NCBI RefSeq assembly: GCF_004794465.1
Contig: NZ_SSDJ01000140.1
Span: forward strand, 1 to 38,973
DNA length: 38,973 nt
Direction of reading: 5' to 3'
Source: Microbacterium sp. K24
Lineage (GTDB): Bacteria; Actinomycetota; Actinomycetes; Actinomycetales; Microbacteriaceae
The notes beneath the pieces were generated by a model. It was not told where the DNA came from. It searched no databases and worked only from the letters and a program-made list of their open reading frames with translations. The position numbers were made by a program, and so were the translations under genes. Below, one piece after another: positions 26,872 to 34,945 of this stretch. Numbering within the stretch: position 1 is the first letter of the stretch; every line of letters begins with the position of its first letter.

Positions 26872-27596
26872 GCAAGATCGAGGTCAAGGGTCTGCACAAG
26901 TCGTTCGGCGACAACCAGGTGCTCAAGGGCATCGACCTGGCTGTCGACGACGGCGAGGTCGTCGCGGTCATCGGCCCGTCGGGCTCGGGCAAGTCGACGC
27001 TGCTGCGCTGCCTGAACAAGCTCGAGGAGCCCACGTCGGGGCACATCATCATCGACGGCGTCGACCTCACCGACAAGAGCGTCAAGCTCGACGAGGTGCG
27101 TCAGCGCATCGGCATGGTGTTCCAGCACTTCAACCTGTTCCCGCACATGACCGTGCTCGAGAACATCACCCTCGCGCCGATCGAGCTCGGCAAGCTGTCG
27201 AAGGCTCAGGCCCGCGAGCGGGCGATGTCGCTGCTCGAGCGCGTCGGCCTGGCGGAGAAGGCCGATGCGAAGCCGGCATCCCTCTCCGGCGGTCAGAAGC
27301 AGCGCGTGGCGATCGCCCGCGCGCTCGCGATGGACCCCGAGATCATGCTGTTCGACGAGGCGACGAGCGCACTCGACCCTGAGATGGTCGGCGAGGTGCT
27401 GCAGGTCATCCGCGACCTCGCATCGGGCGGCATGACGATGGTGCTGGTCACGCACGAGATGGGCTTCGCCCGCGAGGTCTCCGGTCGCACGGTCTTCATG
27501 GACGCGGGTGTCGTGGTGGAAGAGGCTCCGCCTGCCGAGCTGTTCGGCGCCCCGAAGAACGAGCGCCTGAAGGACTTCCTCTCGAAGGTGCTCTGA
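26868..27596 (+). CDS. Amino-acid ABC transporter ATP-binding protein (GlnQ-type)
   Basis: A 242-residue ATPase. Walker A is GPSGSGKST (36-44), the Q-loop is in [12 protein letters not shown], the signature is LSGGQ (139-143), Walker B is IMLFDE (159-164), and the switch His is in VLVTHEMGF. The sequence is typical of the polar amino-acid (PAAT) group. It powers the fused binding protein-permease encoded just upstream, with which it overlaps by 4 bp. Confidence 0.96.
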   Translation: MSKIEVKGLHKSFGDNQVLKGIDLAVDDGEVVAVIGPSGSGKSTLLRCLNKLEEPTSGHIIIDGVDLTDKSVKLDEVRQRIGMVFQHFNLFPHMTVLENITLAPIELGKLSKAQARERAMSLLERVGLAEKADAKPASLSGGQKQRVAIARALAMDPEIMLFDEATSALDPEMVGEVLQVIRDLASGGMTMVLVTHEMGFAREVSGRTVFMDAGVVVEEAPPAELFGAPKNERLKDFLSKVL

Positions 27597-27614
27597 AGAA
27601 CCGTCACCTCTTGT

Positions 27615-27698
27615 CGCCGAGCGGCCCCTCTGTGTGCGAACCGTCCCCTTGAGTGCGCATGAAAGGGGCCGGTTCGGGCGTAAGGGGCCGGGTCGGCG
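27615..27698. repeat. Nested double palindrome D
   Basis: The inner arms CGAACCGTCCCCTT (27637-27650) and 27663-27676 pair with one mismatch. The outer arms CGCCGAGCGGCCCCT (27615-27629) and 27683-27698 pair with a small bulge. It lies between the convergent glnQ-type and MFS genes. It shares its outer-arm sequence and a CGTAAGGGG segment with element C, so C and D bracket the importer operon. Confidence 0.7.
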
Positions 27699-27716
27699 GG
27701 CAGGAACGGCGGGCGA

Positions 27717-29063
27717 CTAGTCGTCGAGGGGCTGCGCGGGCGCGACGGCGGGATCGGATGCCGTCGCTCGAGGTGCGTGTCGGCGTATCGTCGCGCTGAC
27801 CAGGGCCGCGACCGCGCAGAGCCCGGCGGCCGCGAACCACGCGAAGGTGTACTGGCCGGTGTGGTCGCGCACGATACCGGCGAGGATCGACGCGATGCCG
27901 GCGCCGATCTGGTGCGCCGCGAACACCCAGCCGAACACCAGGGGGCCCTTCGCCCCGAACACCTCACGGCAGAGGGCGATGGTCGGCGGCACGGTGGCGA
28001 CCCAGTCGAGTCCGTAGATCACGATGAAGACGACGATGCTGGGCTGCACCTCCGCCGAGAGCAGGCTCGGCAGGAACAGCAGGCTCACCCCGCGCAGCGC
28101 GTAGTAGGCCGCGAGCAGGATGCGCGGGTTGACCCGGTCGGTGAGCCAGCCCGAGAACACGGTCCCGGCGATGTCGAAGATGCCGACGACCGCGAGCAGA
28201 CCGGCGGCCGTCGTGGTCGGCATCCCGTGGTCGTGGGCGCTCGGGATGAAGTGCGTGCCGATGAGGCCGTTCGTGGTCGCCCCGCAGATCGCGAAGCCGA
28301 TCGCGAGCGCCCAGAACGTGCGCGTGCGTGCGGCTTCGCGCAGCGTGGTCAGGGCGAGCGTGGCCGCACCCCAGGCGGATCCGCGCGGTACGGGTGCCGG
28401 GGCGATGGAGGGTCCGGTCTCGCCGTAGCGGGCGACGCCGAGGTCGCTCGGGCGGTTGCGCAGGAAGATCCAGACGAGCGGTGCGACGGCGAGCGCGCCT
28501 CCCGCGATGATGAAGGATGCGCCGCGCCAGCCGATGTCCTCGGCCGCGGCGGCGATGACGGGCAGGAAGATGAGCTGCCCGGTCGCGCTTCCCGCGGTGA
28601 GCACGCCGGAGACGAGACCTCGACGCGTCGCGAACCAGGTGTCGGTGATGGTGGCGGCGAACACCAGGGCCATCGATCCGGTGCCGAGGCCGATCAGCAC
28701 TCCCCAGGTCAGGATCAGCTGGCCCGGTGTCGCGACCAGCACGCTCAGCGCGGCGCCCGCGCCGATCACGAACAGCGCGACGACCGTGACGGCACGGATG
28801 CCGAACCGCTGCATGAGCGCGGCGGCGAACGGCGCGATGAGCCCGTAGAGCAGGAGGTTGATGGAGACCGCGAGCGAGAGCTCGGCCGTCGTCCAGCCGA
28901 ATTCCTCTTCCAGTGGCACCATGAGCACGCCGGGGGCGGCGCGGAAGCCGGCCGCTCCGATCAGCGCGATCAGCGCGACGAGGGCCACGGTCCACGCGGG
29001 ATGGAAGCGGCGTGCTCGTGCGGGCGGTGTGACGGTGGGTTCCTCCACCGACTCGGCGGTCAC
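27717..29063 (-). CDS. MFS transporter (monocarboxylate/OFA-like)
   Basis: A 448-residue 12-span major facilitator. The N-terminal half has GAAGFRAAPGVLMVPLEEEF and LYGLIAPFAAALMQRFGIR (motif A region). The E-x-FGWTTAELSLAVS segment is typical of monocarboxylate porter/OFA-like bacterial members, suggesting a small organic acid, but the substrate is not certain. The start is GTG 29063, seven bases after GGAGG and overlapping the HxlR stop by 4 bp; a longer frame reaching into that gene was rejected. It is probably controlled by the coupled HxlR protein. Confidence 0.9.
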   Translation of the reverse strand: MTAESVEEPTVTPPARARRFHPAWTVALVALIALIGAAGFRAAPGVLMVPLEEEFGWTTAELSLAVSINLLLYGLIAPFAAALMQRFGIRAVTVVALFVIGAGAALSVLVATPGQLILTWGVLIGLGTGSMALVFAATITDTWFATRRGLVSGVLTAGSATGQLIFLPVIAAAAEDIGWRGASFIIAGGALAVAPLVWIFLRNRPSDLGVARYGETGPSIAPAPVPRGSAWGAATLALTTLREAARTRTFWALAIGFAICGATTNGLIGTHFIPSAHDHGMPTTTAAGLLAVVGIFDIAGTVFSGWLTDRVNPRILLAAYYALRGVSLLFLPSLLSAEVQPSIVVFIVIYGLDWVATVPPTIALCREVFGAKGPLVFGWVFAAHQIGAGIASILAGIVRDHTGQYTFAWFAAAGLCAVAALVSATIRRHAPRATASDPAVAPAQPLDD

Positions 29064-29533
29064 GCCGCGCCTCCGGCGATCAGGGCGAACGAGTCGCCGC
29101 CCATGCTCTGCCGCGCCCACCGGGTGCTGTCGGCGTCGAGCGGAGCCGCGCAGCGCCTGCACCAGTCGACGGATGCCGCTGCCTCGCCGCATCGCCCGCA
29201 GCTCACGGTGAGCCCGTAGTCGTCGTCCGGGTCGGTGACGCGGGAGAACCGCGCGTAGGCGTGCAGGATCGGGAGGGTCTCGCGTCCGGCATCCGTCAGC
29301 ACATATCCGGGCCGGGGTCCGTCGTCACGGGTGAGGAGCCCGGCGTCGACCATGGAGCTCAGCCGTCGGGCGAGCACCGAGTCGGCGGCGCCGGTGGCGT
29401 CACGCAGCTGGTCGAAGCGGGTGCGGCCCGAGAAGAGCTCGCGCAGGATCAGCAGCACCCACGGGTCGGCGAGCACGTCGGCGGAGCGGGCGATGGGGCA
29501 CGTCGTGGACGACCAGTCGGAGCGGAGCGGCAT
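29060..29533 (-). CDS. HxlR-type regulator with C-terminal zinc ribbon
   Basis: A 157-residue regulator. The winged helix of the HxlR type spans about residues 10-98, with Cys12 in the usual TTCPIARS redox/thiol position and GRTRFDQLRD...DSVLARRLSSM as the recognition part. A short C-terminal extension has Cys112, Cys115, Cys125 and Cys128 (CGRC and CRRC), a zinc-ribbon pattern absent from the core family. It is translationally coupled to the MFS gene. The ATG is six bases after the -10, without a ribosome site, so the transcript is probably leaderless and autoregulated. Confidence 0.88.
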   Translation of the reverse strand: MPLRSDWSSTTCPIARSADVLADPWVLLILRELFSGRTRFDQLRDATGAADSVLARRLSSMVDAGLLTRDDGPRPGYVLTDAGRETLPILHAYARFSRVTDPDDDYGLTVSCGRCGEAAASVDWCRRCAAPLDADSTRWARQSMGGDSFALIAGGAA

Positions 29534-29539
29534 CCGTCA

Positions 29540-29568
29540 ACTTTCTTGAAGAAAGTACGCGATGTCAA
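29540..29568 (-). promoter_or_regulatory. HxlR promoter and 17-bp operator
   Basis: On the minus strand TTGACA (29563-29568) and GAAAGT (29540-29545) are spaced by exactly 17 bp, and the ATG follows six bases later. A palindrome with 8-bp arms around one central base, ACTTTCTTCAAGAAAGT, covers 29540-29556, across the spacer and the -10. It is probably the HxlR binding site. Confidence 0.75.
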
Positions 29569-29673
29569 GACGCATTCCGATTCTTTTCCGCCATCTGCAT
29601 CCGAAACCGACGCTCCGGCGGAATCACTCTCGGAAGGGCAGCGAAAGGCGGCCCCGGTTCAAGGAGGAAGATA

Positions 29674-30501
29674 GTGCGCAAGACAGCAGCCGCCGGCCTC
29701 GCCGTCGGAATGATCGCCGCTCTCGGACTGGCGATGCCCGCCGGGGCCGCGACCGACGACACCGCCCAGCTCTCGGTTCTTCATGCGATCCCCGACACCC
29801 CCGTCGACGTCTACGTCAACGGGGCCCTGACGATCGACGACTTCCAGCCCGGCGACCTCGCCGGACCGCTCGCTCTTCCGGCCGGAGACTACGAAGTCGC
29901 GCTGACTGCTCCGGACGCCGTCGATGCCAGCGCCCCCGTGGTGGGACCGGCGACCATCACTCTCACGGCTGGAGCGAACTACACCGCCGTCGCGCATCTC
30001 ACCGAAGCCGGGGAACCCGGACTGAACCTCTTCACGAACGACACGTCGCAGACGGCGGCGGGACAGGGGCGACTGACGGTGCGTCACGTGGCCGCGGCGC
30101 CCGCGGTCGACGTGCTCGCAGGCGGATCTCCCGTCATCCAGGGCCTCACCAACCCCGATGAGGCCTCTCTCAACCTCCCCGCCGGCACTGTCTCCGCGTC
30201 CGTCGCTCTCGCCGGCACCACCGACCCGGTCCTCGGACCGACCGACGTCGCCGTGCAGGAAGGCGTCCTCACGATCCTGTACGCGTGGGGCAGCGCGGAA
30301 GACGGCAACCTCGCCATCGCCGCCCAGACCATCGGGGGCCTGCACTCCAACCCGGGTGGCGTCCCGTCAGGAACGGCCGGGTATCTCGCCCAGAGCGACT
30401 CGACGGCGACGATCATGGGCGTCGCGGCGCTCGGCGGTCTGGCGATCCTCCTCGCCGTCGGCCTCGGCCTGTCGACCCGCCGGCAGGAGGTCCGCCGCTG
30501 A
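29674..30501 (+). CDS. DUF4397 surface protein with C-terminal membrane anchor
   Basis: A 275-residue secreted protein. The signal peptide ends near residue 26 (LGLAMPAGA). Two tandem DUF4397 beta-domains follow, the first with LSVLHAIPDTPVDVYVNG and the second with LTVRHVAAAPAVDVLAGG. A C-terminal span (GVAALGGLAILLAVGLGL, about 250-268) ends in the basic tail STRRQEVRR, as in sortase substrates. No LPXTG is present. The segment VPSGTAGYLAQSDS before the span could be an unusual sorting signal for the class F sortase encoded next, whose start overlaps this stop by one base. The start GTG 29674 follows AAGGAGGAAG. Confidence 0.87.
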   Translation: MRKTAAAGLAVGMIAALGLAMPAGAATDDTAQLSVLHAIPDTPVDVYVNGALTIDDFQPGDLAGPLALPAGDYEVALTAPDAVDASAPVVGPATITLTAGANYTAVAHLTEAGEPGLNLFTNDTSQTAAGQGRLTVRHVAAAPAVDVLAGGSPVIQGLTNPDEASLNLPAGTVSASVALAGTTDPVLGPTDVAVQEGVLTILYAWGSAEDGNLAIAAQTIGGLHSNPGGVPSGTAGYLAQSDSTATIMGVAALGGLAILLAVGLGLSTRRQEVRR

Positions 30502-31163
30502 TGGGCCGAGGCACACCATCCCGCGCCGAGCGGCGGATGATCCCCACGATCGCCGCCGTGGTCGGGATGGTGTGCCTCGCCGCCTGCACCCCCGTGGGGG
30601 TGGGGGGTGCGCTCCCCGCGTCCTCCCCCTCCGTCGTGTCGGAGCAACCGTCTCCCGCCCCCACCTCCACCCTCCGTCCTGAGGTCCGACCCGGCGCGCT
30701 GCCGACGGTCGAGCCGGTGCTGCCCCCGCAGCGACTGCGCATCCCTGCGCTGGGCGTCGACATGCCGGTGACCGACGTCGGCGTGGAGACCTCGGGCCAG
30801 ATGCAGCTGCCTGTCGACCCCGCCATCGCCGGTTGGTATCGCTACGGTCCGGATGCCGACAGCGTGGCCGGAAACATCATGCTCGCCGCCCACGTCGACG
30901 CGGTCGACTATCCCATCGGGCCGCTCGCGCAGCTGCGGAGTCTCGCCGCGGGTGAGACGGTCGAGGTGGTGGCTGCCGACGGCTCGAGCCGGATCTATGC
31001 CGTCGAGTCGCTGACCTTCTACGAGAAATCCACGCTCCCGACAGCTGACCTCTTCGCGCGGGACGGTGCGCCGGCACTGGTGATCATCACCTGCGGCGGG
31101 CCCTTCGACTCATCGACGGGCCACTATCGCGATAACGTCGTGGCAATCGCGAGACCGGCATGA
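30501..31163 (+). CDS. Class F sortase (lipoprotein)
   Basis: A 220-residue sortase of the actinobacterial class F type. A lipobox LAAC (lipidated Cys29) replaces the usual N-terminal span, and a Pro/Ser-rich linker leads to the catalytic domain from about residue 78 (LRIPALGVDMPV). The triad is visible: His131 in LAAHVDA, Cys198 in IITCGG and Arg210 in GHYRDN. It should attach or process a surface protein outside the cell, most simply the DUF4397 protein encoded just upstream. AGGAGG lies ten bases before the ATG. The ECF sigma gene follows 12 bp downstream. Confidence 0.92.
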   Translation: MGRGTPSRAERRMIPTIAAVVGMVCLAACTPVGVGGALPASSPSVVSEQPSPAPTSTLRPEVRPGALPTVEPVLPPQRLRIPALGVDMPVTDVGVETSGQMQLPVDPAIAGWYRYGPDADSVAGNIMLAAHVDAVDYPIGPLAQLRSLAAGETVEVVAADGSSRIYAVESLTFYEKSTLPTADLFARDGAPALVIITCGGPFDSSTGHYRDNVVAIARPA

Positions 31164-31175
31164 GAGGAGACGACC

Positions 31176-31739
31176 ATGCAGCCCGCTTCCGACGCTGATG
31201 CCGATGCGCACTGGAGCGCGCGTTTCGTCTCCGGTGACGAGGTGGCCCTCGCCGAGATCTACCGCCGCTGGTCGCCGGTGGTCTTCACCCTCGCCCTCCG
31301 CTCGCTCGGAGACCGGCGAGACGCGGAGGACGTCACGCAGCGCACCTTCGTCTCGGCCTGGACGTCCCGGGCCGGTTACGACGCCTCGAAGGCCAAGCTC
31401 TCGACCTGGCTGGTCTCGATCGCGCGTCGACGGATCGCCGACATGCACGAGTCGCGCGCGAGGATCCGTCGCCTCCACGAGGAGATGGAGCGGGTCACGT
31501 CACCCGCGGACCTCGTCAGCGCCCCCGTCGACCTCTCCGAGACGCTCCTGCTGGCGAACGAGATGAGGCAGCTCACGCCGGATGCGCGCGAGGTCATGCG
31601 GCTCGCCTTCTACGACGATCTGACGCACGAGGAGATCTCCCAGAGACTCGACATGCCACTCGGTACGGTGAAGAGCCATATCCGTCGAAGCCTCGTGCGA
31701 ATGCGTGACCGATTGGAGGTCAGCCATGTCACATCTTGA
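31176..31739 (+). CDS. ECF RNA polymerase sigma factor (SigK-like)
   Basis: A 187-residue group 4 sigma factor. Region 2 covers about residues 15-85 (LAEIYRRWSPVVFTLALRSL, then DAEDVTQRTFVSAW). Region 4 covers about 125-178, with the helix-turn-helix LTHEEISQRLDMPLGTVKSH. It overlaps its anti-sigma gene by 14 bp, which starts after an internal TTGGAGG. The sigma/anti-sigma pair, the sortase and the DUF4397 protein appear to be one unit, so the sigma factor may drive surface-protein expression (inference). No self-recognised promoter could be picked out. Confidence 0.93.
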   Translation: MQPASDADADAHWSARFVSGDEVALAEIYRRWSPVVFTLALRSLGDRRDAEDVTQRTFVSAWTSRAGYDASKAKLSTWLVSIARRRIADMHESRARIRRLHEEMERVTSPADLVSAPVDLSETLLLANEMRQLTPDAREVMRLAFYDDLTHEEISQRLDMPLGTVKSHIRRSLVRMRDRLEVSHVTS

Positions 31740-32472
31740 TCCCGAACAGCTCGCTCTCCTCGCTCTCGGCGAGCCGGTCGCGTCGGATGACGATCGCGCT
31801 CACCTCGCTGCGTGCCCCGCCTGCGCGGCGGAGGTGCAGGAGATGGCTCACGCGGCGACGGTGGCCAGGACGACCATGGAGGAGGGCGCCCTCGAGCAGC
31901 CGTCCGGCGAGGTCTGGACGCGCATCCGGGAGGAGCTCTCGCTCGGCGCCGAGGTCGCCGCGGATCCCTTCGCCACCGCCGACAGCCCGCCCGCGGAGCC
32001 GACCCCGTCGGCTCCGGCCGGTGTCCGTCGGCGGCGCGCCTCTCGCCGCCTCTGGACGCTCGCGGCATCGCTCGTCCTCATCGTGGCCGGAGGGTCGATC
32101 GCCTGGGCTCTCGTGTCATCGAATCTCGCACCGATCCCCGTCGCGACGGCCGAACTCGAGGCCTTCCCCGGCCACTCGGGGGCCGCCGGCACCGCCCAGG
32201 TCCGCGAGGACGGAGACGGGGTGCGCGAGCTCACGGTCACCCTCGACGGCGACAGCGACTCGGACGACTACCGGGAGGTGTGGCTGATCCGCAACGACGG
32301 GCAGGCACTCATCAGCCTCGGCGTGCTCGGAGCATCCTCCGGCACGTTCGCGATCCCGTCCGGTGTGGATCTCTCGGAGTACGACCTCGTCGACATCTCC
32401 TTCGAGCCGGTCGACGGCGATCCCGCGCACTCCGGCGATTCGATCGTGCGGGGGCGCCTCGGCTCCCGCTGA
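31726..32472 (+). CDS. RskA-like anti-sigma factor with zinc-finger N-terminus
   Basis: A 248-residue single-span membrane protein. The N-terminal cytoplasmic anti-sigma domain has the HxxxCxxC motif (His26, Cys30, Cys33). The membrane span is at about 110-131 (LWTLAASLVLIVAGGSIAWALV). The external domain (about 135-248) matches the RskA C-terminal domain, with YREVWLIRNDGQALISLGVL and FEPVDGDPAHSGDSIVRG. It is expected to hold the upstream ECF factor inactive until an outside signal triggers its proteolysis. ATG 31726 follows TTGGAGGT. Confidence 0.9.
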   Translation: MSHLDPEQLALLALGEPVASDDDRAHLAACPACAAEVQEMAHAATVARTTMEEGALEQPSGEVWTRIREELSLGAEVAADPFATADSPPAEPTPSAPAGVRRRRASRRLWTLAASLVLIVAGGSIAWALVSSNLAPIPVATAELEAFPGHSGAAGTAQVREDGDGVRELTVTLDGDSDSDDYREVWLIRNDGQALISLGVLGASSGTFAIPSGVDLSEYDLVDISFEPVDGDPAHSGDSIVRGRLGSR

Positions 32473-32497
32473 GACCGAACGTCGTCGACGCGGTCGG

Positions 32498-33775
32498 CTA
32501 CTCCGCGACGCGGGCCGCGATGTCGCTGCGGTGGTGCGACCCGTCGAGGCGGATGCGGCCGATCGCATCGTAGGCGCGTTCGCGCGCCGTGCGGAAGTCG
32601 GATGCCAGCGCGACGACGCTCAGCACGCGCCCGCCCGAGGCCACGAGGGAACCGCCGGGAGCGTCCGGGCTTGCGGTCGCGGCATGCGCGACATGCACGC
32701 CCTCGACGGCGGCGGCATCCGCCAGTCCTTCGATCGGGCGCCCGGTCTGCGGCGCCTCCGGGTAGCCCTCGCTCGCCAGCACGACGGTGATCGCGACATC
32801 GTCGCGGAAGACGGGCTCCGGCTGATCCTCGAGAGTGCCGGATGCCGCCGCGAACAGCAGCTCCGACAGTGGCGTGACCAGGCGCGGCAGCACGACCTGC
32901 GTCTCGGGGTCGCCGAACCGGGCGTTGAACTCGATGACACGCACACCGGCGGGGGTGAGGATGAGTCCGGCATAGAGCAGGCCGATGAACGGCGTGCCCT
33001 CCGCGTCGAGCTGACGGATCACCGGGAGGGCGACGTCGCGGGTGACCTCCTCGACGAACGCCTGCTCGCTGCCGAACTGCTCGGCGAGCCACGGCAGCGG
33101 CGAATACGCGCCCATGCCGCCCGTGTTGGGGCCTTCGTCGCCGTCGAGCGCGCGCTTGAAGTCCTGTGCGGGGCTGAGCGCCCGCACGGTGTCGCCGTCG
33201 CTCAGGAAGAACAGCGACACCTCGGGCCCCGTGAGGAACTCCTCCACGAGCACCGGACCCGCGGGGAGGAAGTGTTCGGCGTGTGCGAGAGCTGCGGCAC
33301 GGTCGGACGTCACGATGACGCCCTTGCCCGCGGCGAGCCCGTCGGCCTTGACGACGTAGGGGGCGCCGAGCTGGTCGAACGCGGCCTCGACGTCGGCGAC
33401 GGTGGAGGCGCGCACCGCGCGACCCGTCGGAACGCCCGCGGCATCCATGACCCGCTTCGCGAACGCCTTCGAACCCTCGAGCTGGGCCGCGGCCTTGCCG
33501 GGACCGAACACCGGCACGCCGTGCGCGCGGAGCGCATCCGCGACCCCGGCGACGAGCGGAGCCTCAGGCCCGACGACGACGAGGTTGATCGCGTGCTCGT
33601 TGGCGAAGGAGGTGACCGCCGCGCCGTCGAGCGGATCGACCGAGACGGGGGTGGCATCCTGCGCGATGCCGGCGTTGCCGGGAGAGACGAAGATCTCGTG
33701 CTCCGCCTGCTCCGCTCGCAGGGCGAGGATGATCGCGTGCTCACGGGCACCGGAACCGAGGACGAGAATCTTCAC
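32498..33775 (-). CDS. purD: Phosphoribosylamine-glycine ligase PurD
   Basis: A 425-residue GAR synthetase that joins glycine to phosphoribosylamine with ATP in purine synthesis. The N-terminal KILVLGSGAREHAI is diagnostic. The ATP-grasp domain includes YVVKADGLAAGKGVIV and the metal-binding VIEFNARFGDPETQVVLPRL. The start is GTG 33775. The -10 TAGGCT lies six bases before it with no ribosome site, so the transcript is likely leaderless. No other purine gene is adjacent. Confidence 0.97.
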   Translation of the reverse strand: MKILVLGSGAREHAIILALRAEQAEHEIFVSPGNAGIAQDATPVSVDPLDGAAVTSFANEHAINLVVVGPEAPLVAGVADALRAHGVPVFGPGKAAAQLEGSKAFAKRVMDAAGVPTGRAVRASTVADVEAAFDQLGAPYVVKADGLAAGKGVIVTSDRAAALAHAEHFLPAGPVLVEEFLTGPEVSLFFLSDGDTVRALSPAQDFKRALDGDEGPNTGGMGAYSPLPWLAEQFGSEQAFVEEVTRDVALPVIRQLDAEGTPFIGLLYAGLILTPAGVRVIEFNARFGDPETQVVLPRLVTPLSELLFAAASGTLEDQPEPVFRDDVAITVVLASEGYPEAPQTGRPIEGLADAAAVEGVHVAHAATASPDAPGGSLVASGGRVLSVVALASDFRTARERAYDAIGRIRLDGSHHRSDIAARVAE

Positions 33776-33781
33776 CGGTCC

Positions 33782-33787
33782 AGCCTA
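33782..33787 (-). promoter_or_regulatory. purD: -10 box of leaderless purD promoter
   Basis: On the minus strand TAGGCT is followed by six bases and the GTG at 33775. It has the same geometry as the GH13, apt and hmuT genes. Confidence 0.55.
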
Positions 33788-33827
33788 CCGAGGGTGGCCG
33801 CCGCGTTTCGGTGCGACGGTCGTCGGC

Positions 33828-34508
33828 TCAGAGCTCGATCGGGCGCTCGTCCGAGCGATCCCAGGGCAGGGTCCACCCGGCCGCGTCGAACAGGGCGTCG
33901 AGCACCATGGCGGTGAAGCCCCAGACGATCGTGCCGTCGACGTCGAACGCCGGACCCTTGAACGTCTGACCCAGGCGGTGGAGGGTCGACGTGAACCGCG
34001 TCTCGGGGTCGAGCAGCTGCGCGACCGGCACCCGGAACACCTCGACCGTCTCGGCATGATCGACCGCGACCACGCGCGACGGCGAGCGCCACCAGCCGAG
34101 CACCGGTGTGACCAGATGGTTGCTCGCGGCGAGCGGGATCTCGGGCAGCGTCGCCAGCACCTCGACGCCCGACGGGTCGAGCCCCGTCTCCTCCTGCGCC
34201 TCGCGGAGCGCGGTCGCCACGGCATCGGCATCCTGCTCTTCGCGGCGTCCGCCGGGGAACGAGACCTGCCCGGGATGCGACGAGAGGGTGGCGGCACGAC
34301 GCTGCAGCAGCACGTCGAGGTCGGCGGCGACCGTCAGCTCGTCGGTCTCCGCCGGGATGCTGTCGAGGCGGCCGAACAGCACCAGGACGGATGCCGGGTG
34401 GGCGCCGTCGAACACGGCGGGGAAGCCCCGCGTCCACCCGTCGGTGCGCTGCGCGGTCGCGAGCAGCTCGGCGCGTGCGCCGTGGAGGGTGTCGGGATCG
34501 GGGCTCAT
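33828..34508 (-). CDS. Nudix hydrolase, CoA pyrophosphatase-like
   Basis: A 226-residue Nudix protein. The CoA-pyrophosphatase-type segment HPGQVSFPGG leads into the Nudix box, ending in ALREAQEETGL with the metal-binding REAQEE Glu residues. Such enzymes cleave CoA or similar dinucleotide derivatives, releasing phosphoadenosine phosphate. The ATG at 34508 is chosen because a -10 box lies seven bases before it; the much longer open frame upstream lies over the neighbouring gene and is not coding. It is divergent from the SCP-like gene. Confidence 0.88.
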   Translation of the reverse strand: MSPDPDTLHGARAELLATAQRTDGWTRGFPAVFDGAHPASVLVLFGRLDSIPAETDELTVAADLDVLLQRRAATLSSHPGQVSFPGGRREEQDADAVATALREAQEETGLDPSGVEVLATLPEIPLAASNHLVTPVLGWWRSPSRVVAVDHAETVEVFRVPVAQLLDPETRFTSTLHRLGQTFKGPAFDVDGTIVWGFTAMVLDALFDAAGWTLPWDRSDERPIEL

Positions 34509-34515
34509 CGACACG

Positions 34516-34558
34516 AGCCTATTCCTGCTGCAGTGTCGGAGGGGCGGCGGCGTACCCT
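34516..34558. promoter_or_regulatory. Back-to-back leaderless promoters (Nudix and SCP-like genes)
   Basis: On the minus strand TAGGCT (34516-34521) lies seven bases before the Nudix ATG. On the plus strand TACCCT (34553-34558) lies seven bases before the ATG at 34566. Both genes lack ribosome sites, so both transcripts are probably leaderless. Only 57 bp separate the two start codons. Confidence 0.55.
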
Positions 34559-34565
34559 CGTTCTC

Positions 34566-34937
34566 ATGCCCTCCCGCAAGATCGACATCATCACCGGACG
34601 CACGGCGCTCGACGCCGTCCGCGCCGCGGATGCCGCGGGGACGACGCCGCAGCGCACCGACCTCGCGACCGCGGTGCGGTACCTGCTGCAGCTGCTCGAC
34701 GAGAAGGCTCCGGGCAACAGCGTCGAGGTGCGGGTGCCGCCGTTCGGGGCGGTGCAGGTCATCCAGGGGCCCCGGCACACGCGCGGAACGCCGCCGAACG
34801 TCGTCGAGATGGATGCCGCGACCTGGATCGCGGTCGCGACCGGTGCGGAGATCTGGACGGATGCCGAGACGGCCGGCCGCATCGCCGCCTCCGGCACCCG
34901 CGCCAGCCTCGTCGACGTGCTGCCCCTGCGGCCGTAG
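34566..34937 (+). CDS. Small sterol-carrier-like (bacterial SCP ortholog) protein
   Basis: A 123-residue protein resembling the actinobacterial 'sterol carrier family' proteins (SCP_3 type). The conserved stretch is the middle portion: AVRYLLQLLDEKAPGNSVEV, then RVPPFGAVQVIQGPRHTRGT, PPNVVEMDAATWIAVATG and RIAASGTRASL. In other actinobacteria such genes often sit near purine genes, as here beside purD. The biochemical role is not known; lipid binding is only suggested by the fold. No signal peptide is present. Confidence 0.75.
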   Translation: MPSRKIDIITGRTALDAVRAADAAGTTPQRTDLATAVRYLLQLLDEKAPGNSVEVRVPPFGAVQVIQGPRHTRGTPPNVVEMDAATWIAVATGAEIWTDAETAGRIAASGTRASLVDVLPLRP

Positions 34938-34945
34938 CACCGTCG

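Noticed and set aside
27777..29219. 480-residue plus-strand frame over the MFS gene
   Set aside because: It is a highly charged, repetitive shadow of a transporter with clear membrane spans on the other strand.
29569..29673. ECF-type promoter (SigK-like CCATCC/CCGAAT) ahead of the DUF4397 gene
   Set aside because: CCATCT and CCGAAA are present but too close together, and other pairs have wrong spacing, so no promoter is claimed.
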